DNA of 17,116 bases, taken from contig URJZ01000026.1 of the NCBI GenBank assembly GCA_900548305.1, positions 1 through 17,116 of the forward strand. The letters are read 5' to 3'. Under the pieces are notes generated by a model. The model made no database searches. It saw only the letters and a list, made by a program, of their open reading frames with translations, and had not been told where the DNA came from. Position 1 is the first letter of the stretch. The number at the start of each line of letters is the position of its first letter. Shown one piece after another: positions 7,901 through 15,220 of this stretch. A program made the translations under genes and the position numbers. The DNA is from an uncultured Oscillospiraceae bacterium (GTDB taxonomy: Bacteria; Bacillota; Clostridia; Oscillospirales; Acutalibacteraceae).

Positions 7901-8132
7901 GTTTGTGTCCGGAATCAAGTCCGGAAAATTACCGTTAGAATCTACAAAGCATCCCGCCGATATTCAAGAAGAACGGCGCCTATTTTATGTAGGAATGACT
8001 AGAGCTCGTGAAGAATTGGTTCTTACCTATGGCGCCGAACCTTCTCCGTTTATATCCGAGTTACCTGACATCATAAAAAAGAAAACTATTAAATATCGAG
8101 AACAGCCCGTAGATCAATTAAGCCTATTCTAA
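4980..8132 (+). CDS. EndoQ-like PHP endonuclease fused to UvrD/Rep-type helicase
   Basis: A 1050-residue DNA-repair fusion. Residues 1 to about 415 form an endonuclease Q-type PHP nuclease: metal ligands DLHIH (D5, H7, H9), TGDFTH (D41, H44) and SHSDAH (H215, D217, H219), followed by a four-Cys zinc knuckle (C271, C274, C287, C290). EndoQ enzymes nick DNA 5' to deaminated bases such as uracil and hypoxanthine and at abasic sites. Residues from about 455 are a superfamily 1A helicase: Walker A GPGTGKT (475-481), Walker B DEFQD (638-642), GDPDQSIYGFRG, and C-terminal LHGSKGLEFPVVF and VGMTRAREELVL motifs. QISLF (416-420) and the final QLSLF (1046-1050) fit the bacterial beta-clamp binding pentapeptide. 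Inference: nicking at a lesion is coupled to unwinding on clamp-bound DNA. It is monocistronic, with a consensus promoter and a terminator. Confidence 0.9.
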   Translation: MYIADLHIHSRFSRATSKDCDLPHLDWWAQRKGIQLLGTGDFTHPVWRTELKEQLVPAGEGVYTLKKDLRIPNAVPGKTPHFVVTGEISSIYKKDGKTRKVHNIIILPSIEAADELSAKLEAIGNIHSDGRPILGLDSRDLLEITLETCPDAELIPAHIWTPHFSMFGAFSGFDSIEACFGDLTSHIHAVETGLSSDPPMNWRISALDNLTLVSHSDAHSPSKLGREANLLDTGLTYPELVHAIRTGEGFLGTVEFFPEEGKYHLDGHRNCNVCLTPAETIQLGGICPVCGKKITIGVEHRVEELADRPIGYRPEKAKPFESLTPLPEVIAACTGKSVASKKTQQQYEEMLQSLGSEFYILRQAPIEDIKQTAGPCIAEGIHRLRIGQVERKPGFDGEYGTISLLRPSEIEQLNGQISLFGADIPEKTSKQQSKIQKIAVPSPKESSIVNTSDSLNTEQQQAVSNLQRVVAVIAGPGTGKTKTLVSRIAYLIEEQGVKPEEITAVTFTNQAATEMRQRLEQRLGGKSAISRMTIGTFHSICLKLLGDVRLISEGQAIEVAEEILQTQNQKKNAKQLVQSVSQIKNGASFETAKLSEELYASYCSRLNELGVLDFDDLLLQAQQQTITAQKQFTHLLVDEFQDINDIQYQLIQKWNECGKNLFVIGDPDQSIYGFRGSSGRCFERLEKDFPDINIIHLVQNYRSSPEILQTAIPVIEHNPGKPRLLTANQTSGIAVRLVQTADDFSEAIWISKEINRITGGVDMLEAQSLGYTQHMRSFSDIAVLCRTHRQLELIEKCLRHDDIPCIVSGREDFLNADDVRGVLSFFRCLQDPGDIAALRTALKLLWNCPLDLIEYAQKICSHQREWNLENLQEAFQDYDILLHILERIEIWLPSIHKEKPWKLVQQWEEKYGSSSALEKLKNTAVFHANLEELWNALILGKEADISRTTAKNWKSGAVHLMTLHGSKGLEFPVVFVSGIKSGKLPLESTKHPADIQEERRLFYVGMTRAREELVLTYGAEPSPFISELPDIIKKKTIKYREQPVDQLSLF

Positions 8133-8169
8133 TATTCATATTATATATCATTTAGGATACCGATGGGGA

Positions 8170-8213
8170 AAAACAGAAGATAATGATGGATAAGTTGCTA
8201 TCTTCTGTTTTCG
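8170..8213 (+). terminator. terminator after the EndoQ-UvrD gene
   Basis: AAAACAGAAGATA (8170-8182) pairs exactly with TATCTTCTGTTTT (8199-8211) around a 16-base loop. The T-run is short, and the A-run on the left side could also serve the minus strand. Confidence 0.75.
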
Positions 8214-8293
8214 TTTGTAATAGTTCCGAACAGGTTACAGTGCTTTTTAAGTATTCAATCACAACCGTTTCTATCTCTTAACAATAAGCAAAT

Positions 8294-8489
8294 CTAATTC
8301 CCAACCTGTACCTTCAAAGAAAGGTTTTCATAAGAATAGTCCACATAAAATATTTCATTTGCCATCAGTAACACTAACAATATATCATCCTCACAGCTTT
8401 CGGTTATCCGGCAGAGATACGAATTGTTATCCAAATTCTAGCGATATCGGAAAACATCTGCTTTGAATCATAACTTTAAAATCATTCAT
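8294..8489 (-). pseudogene. frameshifted small gene of unknown family (about 64 aa)
   Basis: An ATG at 8489 starts MNDFKVMIQSRCFPISLEFG and hits TAA at 8429-8427. One frame over, from the same point, an open frame continues through DNNSYLCRITESCEDDILLV and ANEIFYVDYSYENLSLKVQV to a TAG at 8296-8294. The total span of 196 bases is one base more than 65 codons, as expected for a single inserted base near 8430-8437. The joined product looks like one compact acidic domain. I do not recognise it, and the ribosome site is weak. It could instead be chance open frames in AT-rich DNA. Confidence 0.4.
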
Positions 8490-8671
8490 TATTTATATCT
8501 CTATAAAAATATAATACAAATAGAAACGTATAAAAATCGATTTTTACTCACATATAATTCATTTCTTTGGCATAAGTTTATATTAAAACAAGATATCTGT
8601 CATAAATGTAGGCGATAAAACTTCAAAATAAAAAAATCCACGATGCGCAACAGTAAAGCAATATGTAAAGC
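8490..8671. other. AT-rich spacer, nothing recognised
   Basis: With the remnant at 8294-8489 this is part of a stretch of almost 580 bases without an intact gene between the repair gene and the surface-protein genes. Besides the two terminators and the remnant I see no RNA gene, repeat or promoter that I can support. Confidence 0.5.
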
Positions 8672-8698
8672 AAACGCCCCGCAAATTGCGGGGCGTTT
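8672..8698 (-). terminator. GC-rich hairpin ending the surface-protein genes
   Basis: AAACGCCCCGC (8672-8682) pairs with GCGGGGCGTTT (8688-8698) around a 5-base loop, 12 bases past the stop codon of the leftward gene. It is a far stronger GC stem than anything else in the window; the T-tract is short in both directions. Confidence 0.8.
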
Positions 8699-8710
8699 TG
8701 TTCTGAAAAA

Positions 8711-8960
8711 CTATCTATTGCATTTTCTCTTTCTGATATAGATGAATATTCCGGAAAGTCCGATACCTGATACAGACAACAGAACAATCGGCAGTGTCAA
8801 ATTACTACCGTCTCCGGTCTGTGGGTTGTCCATACTATTGTCAGGTTTATTTGTATCATTCGGCTGGGAAGGAGTCATCTGTTCGGGATTTGTTGTTCCG
8901 GGATTGTAGTTCGAATCACTTTCACCACAAACAGTACATTTTCCATCTACATAGGTATGA
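8711..8960 (-). repeat. duplicated C-terminal anchor module, copy A
   Basis: This end of the 8711-10870 gene is similar in both DNA and protein to 11035-11270. Shared elements in order are YVDGKCTVCG, a Pro/Thr/Asn linker with TPSQP, DNPQTGD, SNL-LPI, SGIGL and a basic tail. It points to duplication or gene conversion of the anchor end. Confidence 0.7.
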
Positions 8961-10870
8961 GCAAGCTTAGCAATCTTCAACTCATCTACAGTTTTTTCCA
9001 CGCCGTCAATGAAGTCTTTACCACACACTGTGCAATGCTGGTGCGCTTTTATTCCCTCTGCCTTACAAGTAGCTTCCTGCTCTGCAACGTTTTCTAACTT
9101 GTGTGCTGCAGGAATGATTTGTACATCTTTCTTTTCTGTACAGCCAGGGGTAGTACAATGTATAGACTTGCTTCCATCTTCTGTGCAGGTAGCTTCCTTG
9201 TCAATTGTATATTCAGTATCCCACACATGAGCAGTTGCAGTTTCGCCAACTTCAAAGGTATCACCGTTGACTGTTATATCTTTTCCTGTGCTGTTAGTTA
9301 TTTCCACATTTTCAGGGACTGTAATAACCGCGTCATCTGCAACTTTTGTGAATGTTATTTTATCACCTGATTTTAATGCTTGAATTGCATTTTCTACAGC
9401 CGTTTTTCCAACAACAAATTTTGTTTCACCACCGGAAATTGTGGTTGCTTGCATATCACTGTTTACAATATTCTCTGCAATATTTGAAGAGAAGCTTCCG
9501 CCGGTTACTTCAACAACATTCCCTGCTTCAGTCCATTCATTCTCAGTTTTGTCTGTATTATTAAATGAATACGCCTTAACTGCTTCTACATCTGCTGCGG
9601 AATTGAAAACACCATTTTCGATATTAACAGTTTCTAATTTCTTGTATCCGTCACGATTTACAATTGATACAGCAGCACCATCTGCGATGGGACCGTCAGC
9701 ATCAGTTTTTTCCTGAGGTTGACCTGTCACTGTAATTGCAGTCTCACCTGCTACTGTAAGACTTCCTGAACAAACTTGCACACCGGCATGTTTTGCATTA
9801 ATAGCAGAATTGTCAATTGTTACCTCACCGGACGATGGGAAGTAAATGCCAAAGCCATTTTCCACATTGAGTGTGGAATTTTTAAGTGTCACTTTATTAC
9901 CTGTTTCAGTTCCATTTGTTATGATTCCACATACATCCCCTGGAACAGTTAGTTCCACTCCGTCAAGAGTAAGGCTTCTGTTGTTCATATTGCTTTCGTT
10001 TGGCGCACCAATCAAATGAGCACCATCGGTTGTTTCATCGGTAGCAACAACTTTGCCATTTTTTACAGTAAACTCCACATTCGGATAGTTCACATTAATT
10101 GCAGCGGTTTTTCCGGTATAAGTGTATGTGTGACCGTCTAAATCAAGAGCTGCACTTTTAGAACCGGAATTGATTGCTTCATTTCCTTTATAATCGTGCA
10201 GCAATGTTATGTTGCCGTCTGCTGCTTTGCCTGCCGCATTTGCATAAGAGCCATAAATGTACTTATTGCCATCTGCTTCTTTTACTGAAAATCCACCATT
10301 TGGTATTAAATTGCGGGCACTTTCTGTATCTAATAATTTAGAACCTGTTCCCAACTTAATCCCTAGAGGCTCTTTCGTTTCGTCTAAGTTTTTGAGTACA
10401 ATATCTCCCTCTAAATTAACAATCTGGGTATAATTACTATCTCCGCTTCTCGTTGTAATTTGATAACCACTGCTTGTTAAAACAGACTGTTTGCTTCCAC
10501 TATTCTTAATTGTTACAGTATTATCACGCGCTCCTCCATAATTCTGTTCTAACTTCAGAGCATATCCATTATTTTGATTAGATGTTACACTATATCCGTT
10601 CAAATCTATTGTAACACCACGTACCTTGCCATCTATGGATATTCCAAAATTATAATCTGATGTTGAAACATAATCTTTTAAAAGCTTTAATGTATAGCCA
10701 TCTTTCATAGCTTTACGTGCGTCTTGTATTTTTGTAAATTGGGTTGCATTTCCTTCTGTATCAATGACTTCAAATGCAGCGTCTTCTGCTGCCAACGCCG
10801 TCATAGGTACCAGTGCGAACATCATGCAGAGAGTAAGCAAGATGCTCAAAAATTTCTTTCTGCTTTTCAT
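8711..10870 (-). CDS. secreted beta-helix-like surface protein with NPQTG sorting signal
   Basis: A 719-residue exported protein. Residues 1-27 are a signal peptide (basic MKSRKK, hydrophobic core, cleavage after ALA). The body from about 30 to 530 is rich in short beta-strand repeats of Thr, Val, Asn and Gly, starting with FTKIQDARKAMKDG and LKLLKDY, and containing rungs such as VTLKNSTLNV and VTIDNSAINAK; this is typical of right-handed beta-helix proteins. Residues 560-650 contain Cys-rich modules (CTEDGS, CKAEGI, HCTVCG, KCTVCG) common in Clostridia surface proteins. The C-terminus has NPQTG at 682-686, a hydrophobic helix and RKRKCNR, a sortase-dependent wall anchor. A ribosome site AAAGGAA precedes the ATG. 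It lies 164 bases after its paralogue, with no clear terminator between. The ligand or role is unknown; glycan binding or adhesion is plausible. Confidence 0.82.
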   Translation of the reverse strand: MKSRKKFLSILLTLCMMFALVPMTALAAEDAAFEVIDTEGNATQFTKIQDARKAMKDGYTLKLLKDYVSTSDYNFGISIDGKVRGVTIDLNGYSVTSNQNNGYALKLEQNYGGARDNTVTIKNSGSKQSVLTSSGYQITTRSGDSNYTQIVNLEGDIVLKNLDETKEPLGIKLGTGSKLLDTESARNLIPNGGFSVKEADGNKYIYGSYANAAGKAADGNITLLHDYKGNEAINSGSKSAALDLDGHTYTYTGKTAAINVNYPNVEFTVKNGKVVATDETTDGAHLIGAPNESNMNNRSLTLDGVELTVPGDVCGIITNGTETGNKVTLKNSTLNVENGFGIYFPSSGEVTIDNSAINAKHAGVQVCSGSLTVAGETAITVTGQPQEKTDADGPIADGAAVSIVNRDGYKKLETVNIENGVFNSAADVEAVKAYSFNNTDKTENEWTEAGNVVEVTGGSFSSNIAENIVNSDMQATTISGGETKFVVGKTAVENAIQALKSGDKITFTKVADDAVITVPENVEITNSTGKDITVNGDTFEVGETATAHVWDTEYTIDKEATCTEDGSKSIHCTTPGCTEKKDVQIIPAAHKLENVAEQEATCKAEGIKAHQHCTVCGKDFIDGVEKTVDELKIAKLAHTYVDGKCTVCGESDSNYNPGTTNPEQMTPSQPNDTNKPDNSMDNPQTGDGSNLTLPIVLLSVSGIGLSGIFIYIRKRKCNR

Positions 10871-11034
10871 GTGTTTCCATTCCTTTCTAAAAATAAATTA
10901 AGGTCCAAAGTGTACCTGTATTCCTTATATCAATTTCACTTGACTGAAAAAACAAAATTACCTATGTTTACTGATTTTCGCCAAACGTTTTCTTTTGTTT
11001 TCTATTAATTACATCAACTGATCAATGATGAAAA

Positions 11035-11270
11035 CTATCTGCTGTAGTTTCGCTTTCTCAAATAAATAGATACTCCGACAAGACCAATACCGGATGCGGA
11101 CAATATAATAATTGGCAGTACCAAATTGCTATCATCTCCGGTTTGTGGGTTGTCACTGCTATTGTCTTGTTCCTCTGTATTATCCGGCTGGGAAGGGGTT
11201 ACCTGACCCTGATTGTAATTCGGGTCTGCCATACCACAAACAGTACATTTTCCATCCACATAATTATGTC
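11035..11270 (-). repeat. duplicated C-terminal anchor module, copy B
   Basis: Counterpart of 8711-8960. The last 39 residues of the two proteins align without gaps, including DNPQTGD, SGIGL and RKR, whereas the bodies further upstream share only general beta-helix character. Confidence 0.7.
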
Positions 11271-12921
11271 CAAGCGCTTTTATAATAGTATTTTCTTTTG
11301 AAATCTCTTGAGTCAAATCTTTGTCTGCGTAATACTTATCGCAAAATTCACAGTACCAATATTCCATATTACCATCAACGTCACATGTTGGTTCTTTTGC
11401 TTCAAAATGCTTTGCATTATGTACTTTTTCTGTGGTACCTTCACCATCAATGGTTCCATTACCTGTTGAAGAATCCGGAATGGTAAGTTCCCCATTATTT
11501 AAAATTGTACCGTTGTTTTCAAAATTCATATTAGGTGCGACATCCAATGCAGCGTTAGTGTCAATGATTACCTTGCCTGTTTCAACAACTGCAAGCATTC
11601 CCTCTCCCTTTACTGCAACTTTGCCTTTAATATCCAAGTTCTCTTCAATTTCCAGCGTTGAGTCTTTGGTTATTTCAAATGTAATGTTGTTGTCAGCATC
11701 CACATTTAAATTTTTCAGTTTCAAATTCTTCTCAATTAAAACAGTATCGTTATTATCTACCTGTATATTTCCATTGCCTTTTTGACTGAAGAATTGCTCT
11801 AATGCCACGTCAGACTGAGGCATAAATGTGATGTTACCATCCTCATTATACATATACTTATAGTCGCTATAGTCATCAGGTCTAACATCTGCCGGAGTAT
11901 CAGCCCATATCCAGTAGTTAACTGCAGTTTGTCCAACCGGAAGAAGAACCGGAGTAGCTGCAACATCAATAATTACTAAATCATTATCACCTTGTTGAAA
12001 AGTGTTATTTGTAAAGTCTATAGGCTGTCCAATGCTTCCTTTTGCCTGAATATAATGCTCAAATTTATCATTTTGGAACGTATTTCCTGTGAAATTTGCC
12101 TGGGTTTGTAAATAAATTGCTCCGGCATTATCAAACACACTTGTCTTTACAACAATGTTATTGTTAGCAGCACTTGAGGTTGTAATAGTCGTAGCTTCTG
12201 AGCCGGAACCACTTGTCGGCCCATTTACAACACTGTAAACACTGTTTATAAATTTACAGTTTTCAATGAGAAAATTCCCACTTACATTTGCAAGCATTGT
12301 GCGGAATGCTCCGTTAAATTCATTGTTTGTAAACGTAATGCTTCCGGCAGAATCCTGTTCATTAACAAATAAACCGTAAGACCATTCCGGCACATCTACT
12401 GTTACTCCGCCATTGTTTGGAGTATTAATAAAATGGCAGTTATTTACTATAATATCTGCCTTGTTGCCAGATACTGTCACAGCGCCCCCCGAGCTTCTGT
12501 TTTGCACGGAATAGTGAACAGTAACATTTTCAAGCTTAATAGATGTTTCTGTACCACTGCCAAGTGTTAAAAGTTTACCATCCGCTTTATCTTCACTCGG
12601 TTTTAAAGTAAGATTCGTAAGAATTCCTGCCTTTACTGTGGATACACCAAAAATTGTATATTTATTTCCACCGTCTATGGTAATATTTTTGTCGAATGTA
12701 ACATCTTCTGTAACATCAGAAAGCAGAACAACAGTGCTGCCTTCAGACGCCGCGTCAATTGCACTTGTTAGTGTTGTATATTTCTTTCCATCCACTTCAG
12801 CTACTTCTTGACCGGCAGCATACACATTGACAGGCACAACCAAAATAGTCAATGTCAGTAGTATCATTACAAACACTAACAAATGCTTACTAATTTTCTT
12901 ACCTAAACTTCCTATTTGCAT
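11035..12921 (-). CDS. secreted beta-helix-like surface protein with NPQTG sorting signal, paralogue
   Basis: A 628-residue exported protein. The start at 12921 is chosen because AGGAGAG lies just upstream and a signal peptide follows (KK, long hydrophobic core, cleavage after VYA near residue 35); a reading from 12999 would bury the signal. It then begins with the same opening as its neighbour, KYTTLTSAIDAASEG and VVLLSDV. The body has many parallel-beta-helix rungs (IIVNNCHFINT, ITFTNNEFNGA, FLIENCKFINS, PIDFTNNTFQQ). After a low-complexity stretch of Glu/Asp/Asn-rich strands come Cys motifs (CDVDGN, CEFCDKYY, KCTVCG), a Pro/Gln linker, NPQTG at 591-595, a membrane helix and RKRNYSR. It lies upstream of, and probably on one transcript with, the 719-residue paralogue. 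The substrate is unknown. Confidence 0.82.
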   Translation of the reverse strand: MQIGSLGKKISKHLLVFVMILLTLTILVVPVNVYAAGQEVAEVDGKKYTTLTSAIDAASEGSTVVLLSDVTEDVTFDKNITIDGGNKYTIFGVSTVKAGILTNLTLKPSEDKADGKLLTLGSGTETSIKLENVTVHYSVQNRSSGGAVTVSGNKADIIVNNCHFINTPNNGGVTVDVPEWSYGLFVNEQDSAGSITFTNNEFNGAFRTMLANVSGNFLIENCKFINSVYSVVNGPTSGSGSEATTITTSSAANNNIVVKTSVFDNAGAIYLQTQANFTGNTFQNDKFEHYIQAKGSIGQPIDFTNNTFQQGDNDLVIIDVAATPVLLPVGQTAVNYWIWADTPADVRPDDYSDYKYMYNEDGNITFMPQSDVALEQFFSQKGNGNIQVDNNDTVLIEKNLKLKNLNVDADNNITFEITKDSTLEIEENLDIKGKVAVKGEGMLAVVETGKVIIDTNAALDVAPNMNFENNGTILNNGELTIPDSSTGNGTIDGEGTTEKVHNAKHFEAKEPTCDVDGNMEYWYCEFCDKYYADKDLTQEISKENTIIKALGHNYVDGKCTVCGMADPNYNQGQVTPSQPDNTEEQDNSSDNPQTGDDSNLVLPIIILSASGIGLVGVSIYLRKRNYSR

Positions 12922-13559
12922 ACTTCTCTCTCCTCTTTTAACGTCTAAAGGCTCACTCTTTTCATTTACTGAACAGGCAAGTATATCTTTCTGAATCACA
13001 TCTGAAATAGCTTAAAAATTACTTTAACAAAAAATAAACTGCCTTAGGCTACTGATAGACAATTCTGTACTCCATCAATATTCTTGTCAAACTCCCCCTT
13101 TAGTATATGAGCACATTGAAATATTATCATACTATTTATATCATAGAAAGCATCCTTTTTCAAGGGATTCCCTAATTCGGTCAAATTGTCTATCCAAAAT
13201 AATGTGGCATAGTTTTGCTCTTTTGGAGAATTAGAATCTCCAAAAAAATCATTTCAAAAAAACGTCCAATATGAACAGAAATAACTGAGAATTTGTAAAG
13301 GACTCAAAACTTTCAGTCTGGAATTTCAAAGATTTTTCCTAGTTCTCGTAATCAAAAGGTATGGTTGAGAATATTGTCAAGTCTATAAAACAAAAGAACA
13401 GGATAAAACCTACCCCATATCTATCACCAAAACTGATTGGCATAAAAGCAAGTAACGAAACATAAACAGATAATCTATTTCATAAAAATACGCACTTTTT
13501 TATACTCTGTGTTAATAGCATAAAGAATCCCTCACCAACTAAATAAGCAAGAGAGTTTA
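12922..13559. other. gene-free stretch upstream of the surface-protein genes
   Basis: About 640 AT-rich bases between the surface-protein start and the remnant of hicB. It holds a weak leftward promoter candidate (13062-13090) and a 9-bp inverted repeat, TTTTGGAGA (13221-13229) with TCTCCAAAA (13237-13245), that lacks a T-run. A leftward frame through 13339-13480 encodes a hydrophobic stretch, but it has no start and I do not count it as a gene. Confidence 0.45.
13062..13090 (-). promoter_or_regulatory. candidate promoter of the surface-protein pair
   Basis: On the minus strand TTGACA (13090-13085), 17 bases, then CAGAAT (13067-13062). The -35 is perfect but the -10 matches only four of six, and the leader would be about 130 bases. 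Confidence 0.35.
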
Positions 13560-13947
13560 TTATTGCAAATGTAGCATTTCTTTTAAGGCATTTTGTAATA
13601 CTCAGGAAAAATTGATATTCGCCCTTTCCGCTCATAGCATAACCAGCTTGGCGAAATGCAATTTTTCTTTATAGCTTTCATATTATTTTTCTCCTATAGT
13701 CTGAAAAATCGACATCTACAAGAGTTACGATATCACTTGTATCAACATTAAAATCTTTTATTTCACTGGGCTCCGGAAAAGTTTTTTTATCGTCCTTCAT
13801 ATCTATACCCATTAGTCCGATTGCATCGCGAGCCATCTCCATAGCCTCTGCTAAATCTTCACCTTGGGTATTTGCTTTAAAATCCGGAATATATACTGTG
13901 TAACCACTATCGTCTGGAGTCAAAATAATAGGATATGCTTTTTTCAT
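13560..13947 (-). pseudogene. hicB: decayed hicB antitoxin gene; truncated 89-aa frame remains
   Basis: The frame from ATG 13947 (site GGCGGTG upstream) encodes a HicB N-terminal domain (AYPIILTPDDSGYTVYIPDF, then AEAMEMARDAIGLMG) but stops at 13678 after DYRRKII. HicB proteins of this type continue with a ribbon-helix-helix DNA-binding domain, and its remains are readable downstream in other frames: NNMKAIKKNC and SPSWLCYE, then NINFS, a stop, and VLQNALKEMLHLQ ending at TAA 13562-13560. Three lesions explain this: one A lost from the A-run at 13686-13690, one base lost at 13630/13631, and a TGA at 13604-13602. Restoring the two bases gives 130 codons, a normal HicB length. The surviving 89-residue product keeps the toxin-neutralising fold but lacks its DNA-binding part. 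Confidence 0.8.
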
Positions 13948-14005
13948 AATAAACACCGCCATAAATAATATTCATTATCAAGAGGGAAATTTTTTATTTA
14001 AAACT

Positions 14006-14164
14006 TCACCTTTTTATTTTCTCTTGCACTACCCGATTTATAATTTCTACCTGTCTTGAAACAGCAGCTATATCTTTTCCGTTGGTGTATATGTCACGAT
14101 TTCCTTCTTTTCTCTTGAGTACCAACCGTTTCGTTCAAGCCATTTAATAAAATCTTTTCTACAT
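14006..14164 (-). pseudogene. hicA: decayed hicA toxin gene
   Basis: HicA is a small mRNA-cleaving toxin neutralised by HicB. Upstream of the hicB remnant on the same strand, one frame reads RKDFIKWLERNGWY, the HicA N-terminal helix and strand. The frame two bases on reads KRKEGNRDIYTNGKDIAAV and then SRQVEIINRVVQEKIKR before TGA at 14008-14006. Together they span a normal short HicA. The switch falls at 14117-14118, where TAC-TC-AAG fits loss of one base from a TAC-TTC-AAG original. The ATG at 14164 is also out of frame with RKDF by one base. The catalytic His of the G-x-H-x-I-Y motif reads Arg (CGT at 14098-14096). The 58-base gap to hicB is normal for the operon. Confidence 0.75.
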
Positions 14165-14169
14165 TTTAT

Positions 14170-14198
14170 ATTATACGCCTTTTATGCATCTTAACCAA
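14170..14198 (-). promoter_or_regulatory. promoter of the former hicAB operon
   Basis: On the minus strand TTGGTT (14198-14193), 17 bases, then TATAAT (14175-14170). Only 5 bases separate the -10 box from the old hicA ATG, so the transcript would be nearly leaderless; the start region may have suffered a deletion. Confidence 0.5.
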
Positions 14199-14773
14199 TG
14201 CTTTTAAAAAGATTTTTATAAATTGTTGCAAAAAAGAAGCCGTCTAGCCCAAAAACTGAACAGCCGTATCCCTGATATACCTTATTACTAAAATATCTTA
14301 GAAATGAAAGATACTTTTAGTGCGTAGTCATCCCTGCTGATGTAGGAGCGAATAAATTTTTATTTGCACGTATTACAAATCTACTTTATGCATATCCATC
14401 CCGCAAAATATAATAAATCTGCTCAAATAATCGTTACAATAGAACAAACTTTTATATAATTGCAGTTAACTTTTTCTTTAATTAAAGACACCGCGTAGAA
14501 TAGCTCAAACATCTAAACTACGCGGTGTTTACTTTGGGATTACGCCACAAAAAAGCTACTGCTACAGGTACGAGAACAAATCTATAAACAAAGCAAAACC
14601 CCGAACACGGCTTGCGCGTCGAGGTTCTCGATTGGTGCGAATGTTCATATAGGATTTGGCGAAATACAGTTTTACCGATAGTCGAACATCATATTTAAAC
14701 AATAATCCGCACATTCGCAATTTGAGTTTGTTTTTCGTATAATGAACTTATTAAAAATCAAGGAGGTTTTAAT
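14199..14773. other. gene-free stretch with hairpins between hicA and tnpV
   Basis: About 575 bases. It contains the GC-rich hairpin at 14488-14528, an adjoining 12-bp palindrome CTTTAATTAAAG (14476-14487) and a GC-richer patch around 14610-14640. A 9-bp inverted repeat, TGCGAATGT (14636-14644) with ACATTCGCA (14711-14719), ends next to the tnpV -10 box TATAAT (14738-14743). Short leftward open frames occur, but none has a start, a ribosome site and a recognisable product. Confidence 0.45.
14488..14528. terminator. GC-rich terminator-like hairpin
   Basis: ACACCGCGTAG (14488-14498) pairs exactly with CTACGCGGTGT (14518-14528) around a 19-base loop. T-rich sequence follows in both directions but without a clean run. 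No gene now ends here, so it may mark the end of a lost gene or one edge of the TnpV unit. Confidence 0.5.
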
Positions 14774-15148
14774 ATGAAAACAATTTTTGAAAATTACGGT
14801 GGCGCTTATACGCAGGTTGGAGATTATTTATTGCCTAATCTTTCGTTACCGGCAGAAGAAAAAGAAACGAATATCGGTGTATGGGCAATGAGGCACAAAC
14901 GATATTTGAAGCAAAACCATAAAGTGCGTTACTACAATTTGCTGACAAGCGGTAAGCTCGATTCATATCTTGCCGACATCGAAGAACAGGCTCAAAATCT
15001 TTTTTCTCGGTTGGTAAAAGACCTTGCCGAAAAAGAAAATGTTACGGAAAAATTGAAATCGGATAACCCAATGTTATGGGTGCAAAAGATGAACAATATC
15101 CGCAACCGAGCAACAGAAATTGTGAACGAGCAAGTAATATATAACTAA
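14774..15148 (+). CDS. tnpV: TnpV family transposon-encoded protein
   Basis: A full-length 124-residue member of the TnpV family (PF14198), which is carried on many Clostridia mobile elements and whose biochemical role is not established. The family pattern is complete: N-terminal FENYGGAYTQVGDYLLPNL, then IGVWAMRHKRYLK, YYNLLTSGKLDSYL, AQNLFSRLV and the C-terminal MNNIRNRATEIVN with a short tail. The protein is basic and helical with no membrane segment. AAGGAGG lies at an ideal distance from the ATG and TATAAT at 14738-14743 is the probable -10 box. It stands alone: no transposase or recombinase is in the window. It is convergent with the reverse transcriptase gene. Confidence 0.9.
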   Translation: MKTIFENYGGAYTQVGDYLLPNLSLPAEEKETNIGVWAMRHKRYLKQNHKVRYYNLLTSGKLDSYLADIEEQAQNLFSRLVKDLAEKENVTEKLKSDNPMLWVQKMNNIRNRATEIVNEQVIYN

Positions 15149-15152
15149 AAAC

Positions 15153-15193
15153 AAGGCACAACTTACAGAGAAAAATTCCGTAGGCTGTGCCTT
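15153..15193. terminator. terminator between tnpV and the reverse transcriptase
   Basis: AAGGCACA (15153-15160) pairs with TGTGCCTT (15186-15193) around a long loop. Read on the minus strand the stem is followed by GTTTTTAG, a proper T-run, so it best serves the reverse transcriptase transcript; on the plus strand the tail is weaker (AATTTCATTT). Confidence 0.65.
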
Positions 15194-15220
15194 AATTTCA
15201 TTTGTTCGATTAAAATGTAT

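Noticed and set aside
13339..13635. Leftward frame encoding hydrophobic segments, with one internal TGA.
   Set aside because: Its first part is a shifted reading of the hicB remnant, no ribosome site is present, and the rest is a hydrophobic translation of AT-rich DNA.
13606..13667. Imperfect 18-base inverted repeat just past the short hicB frame, first taken as a terminator or mini-element.
   Set aside because: It lies inside the old hicB C-terminal coding region, has a 26-base loop and three mismatches, and is explained as chance within coding DNA.
14530..14660. Leftward open frames with Arg-rich translations near the GC-richer patch.
   Set aside because: No start with a ribosome site and no family I recognise; too short to support.
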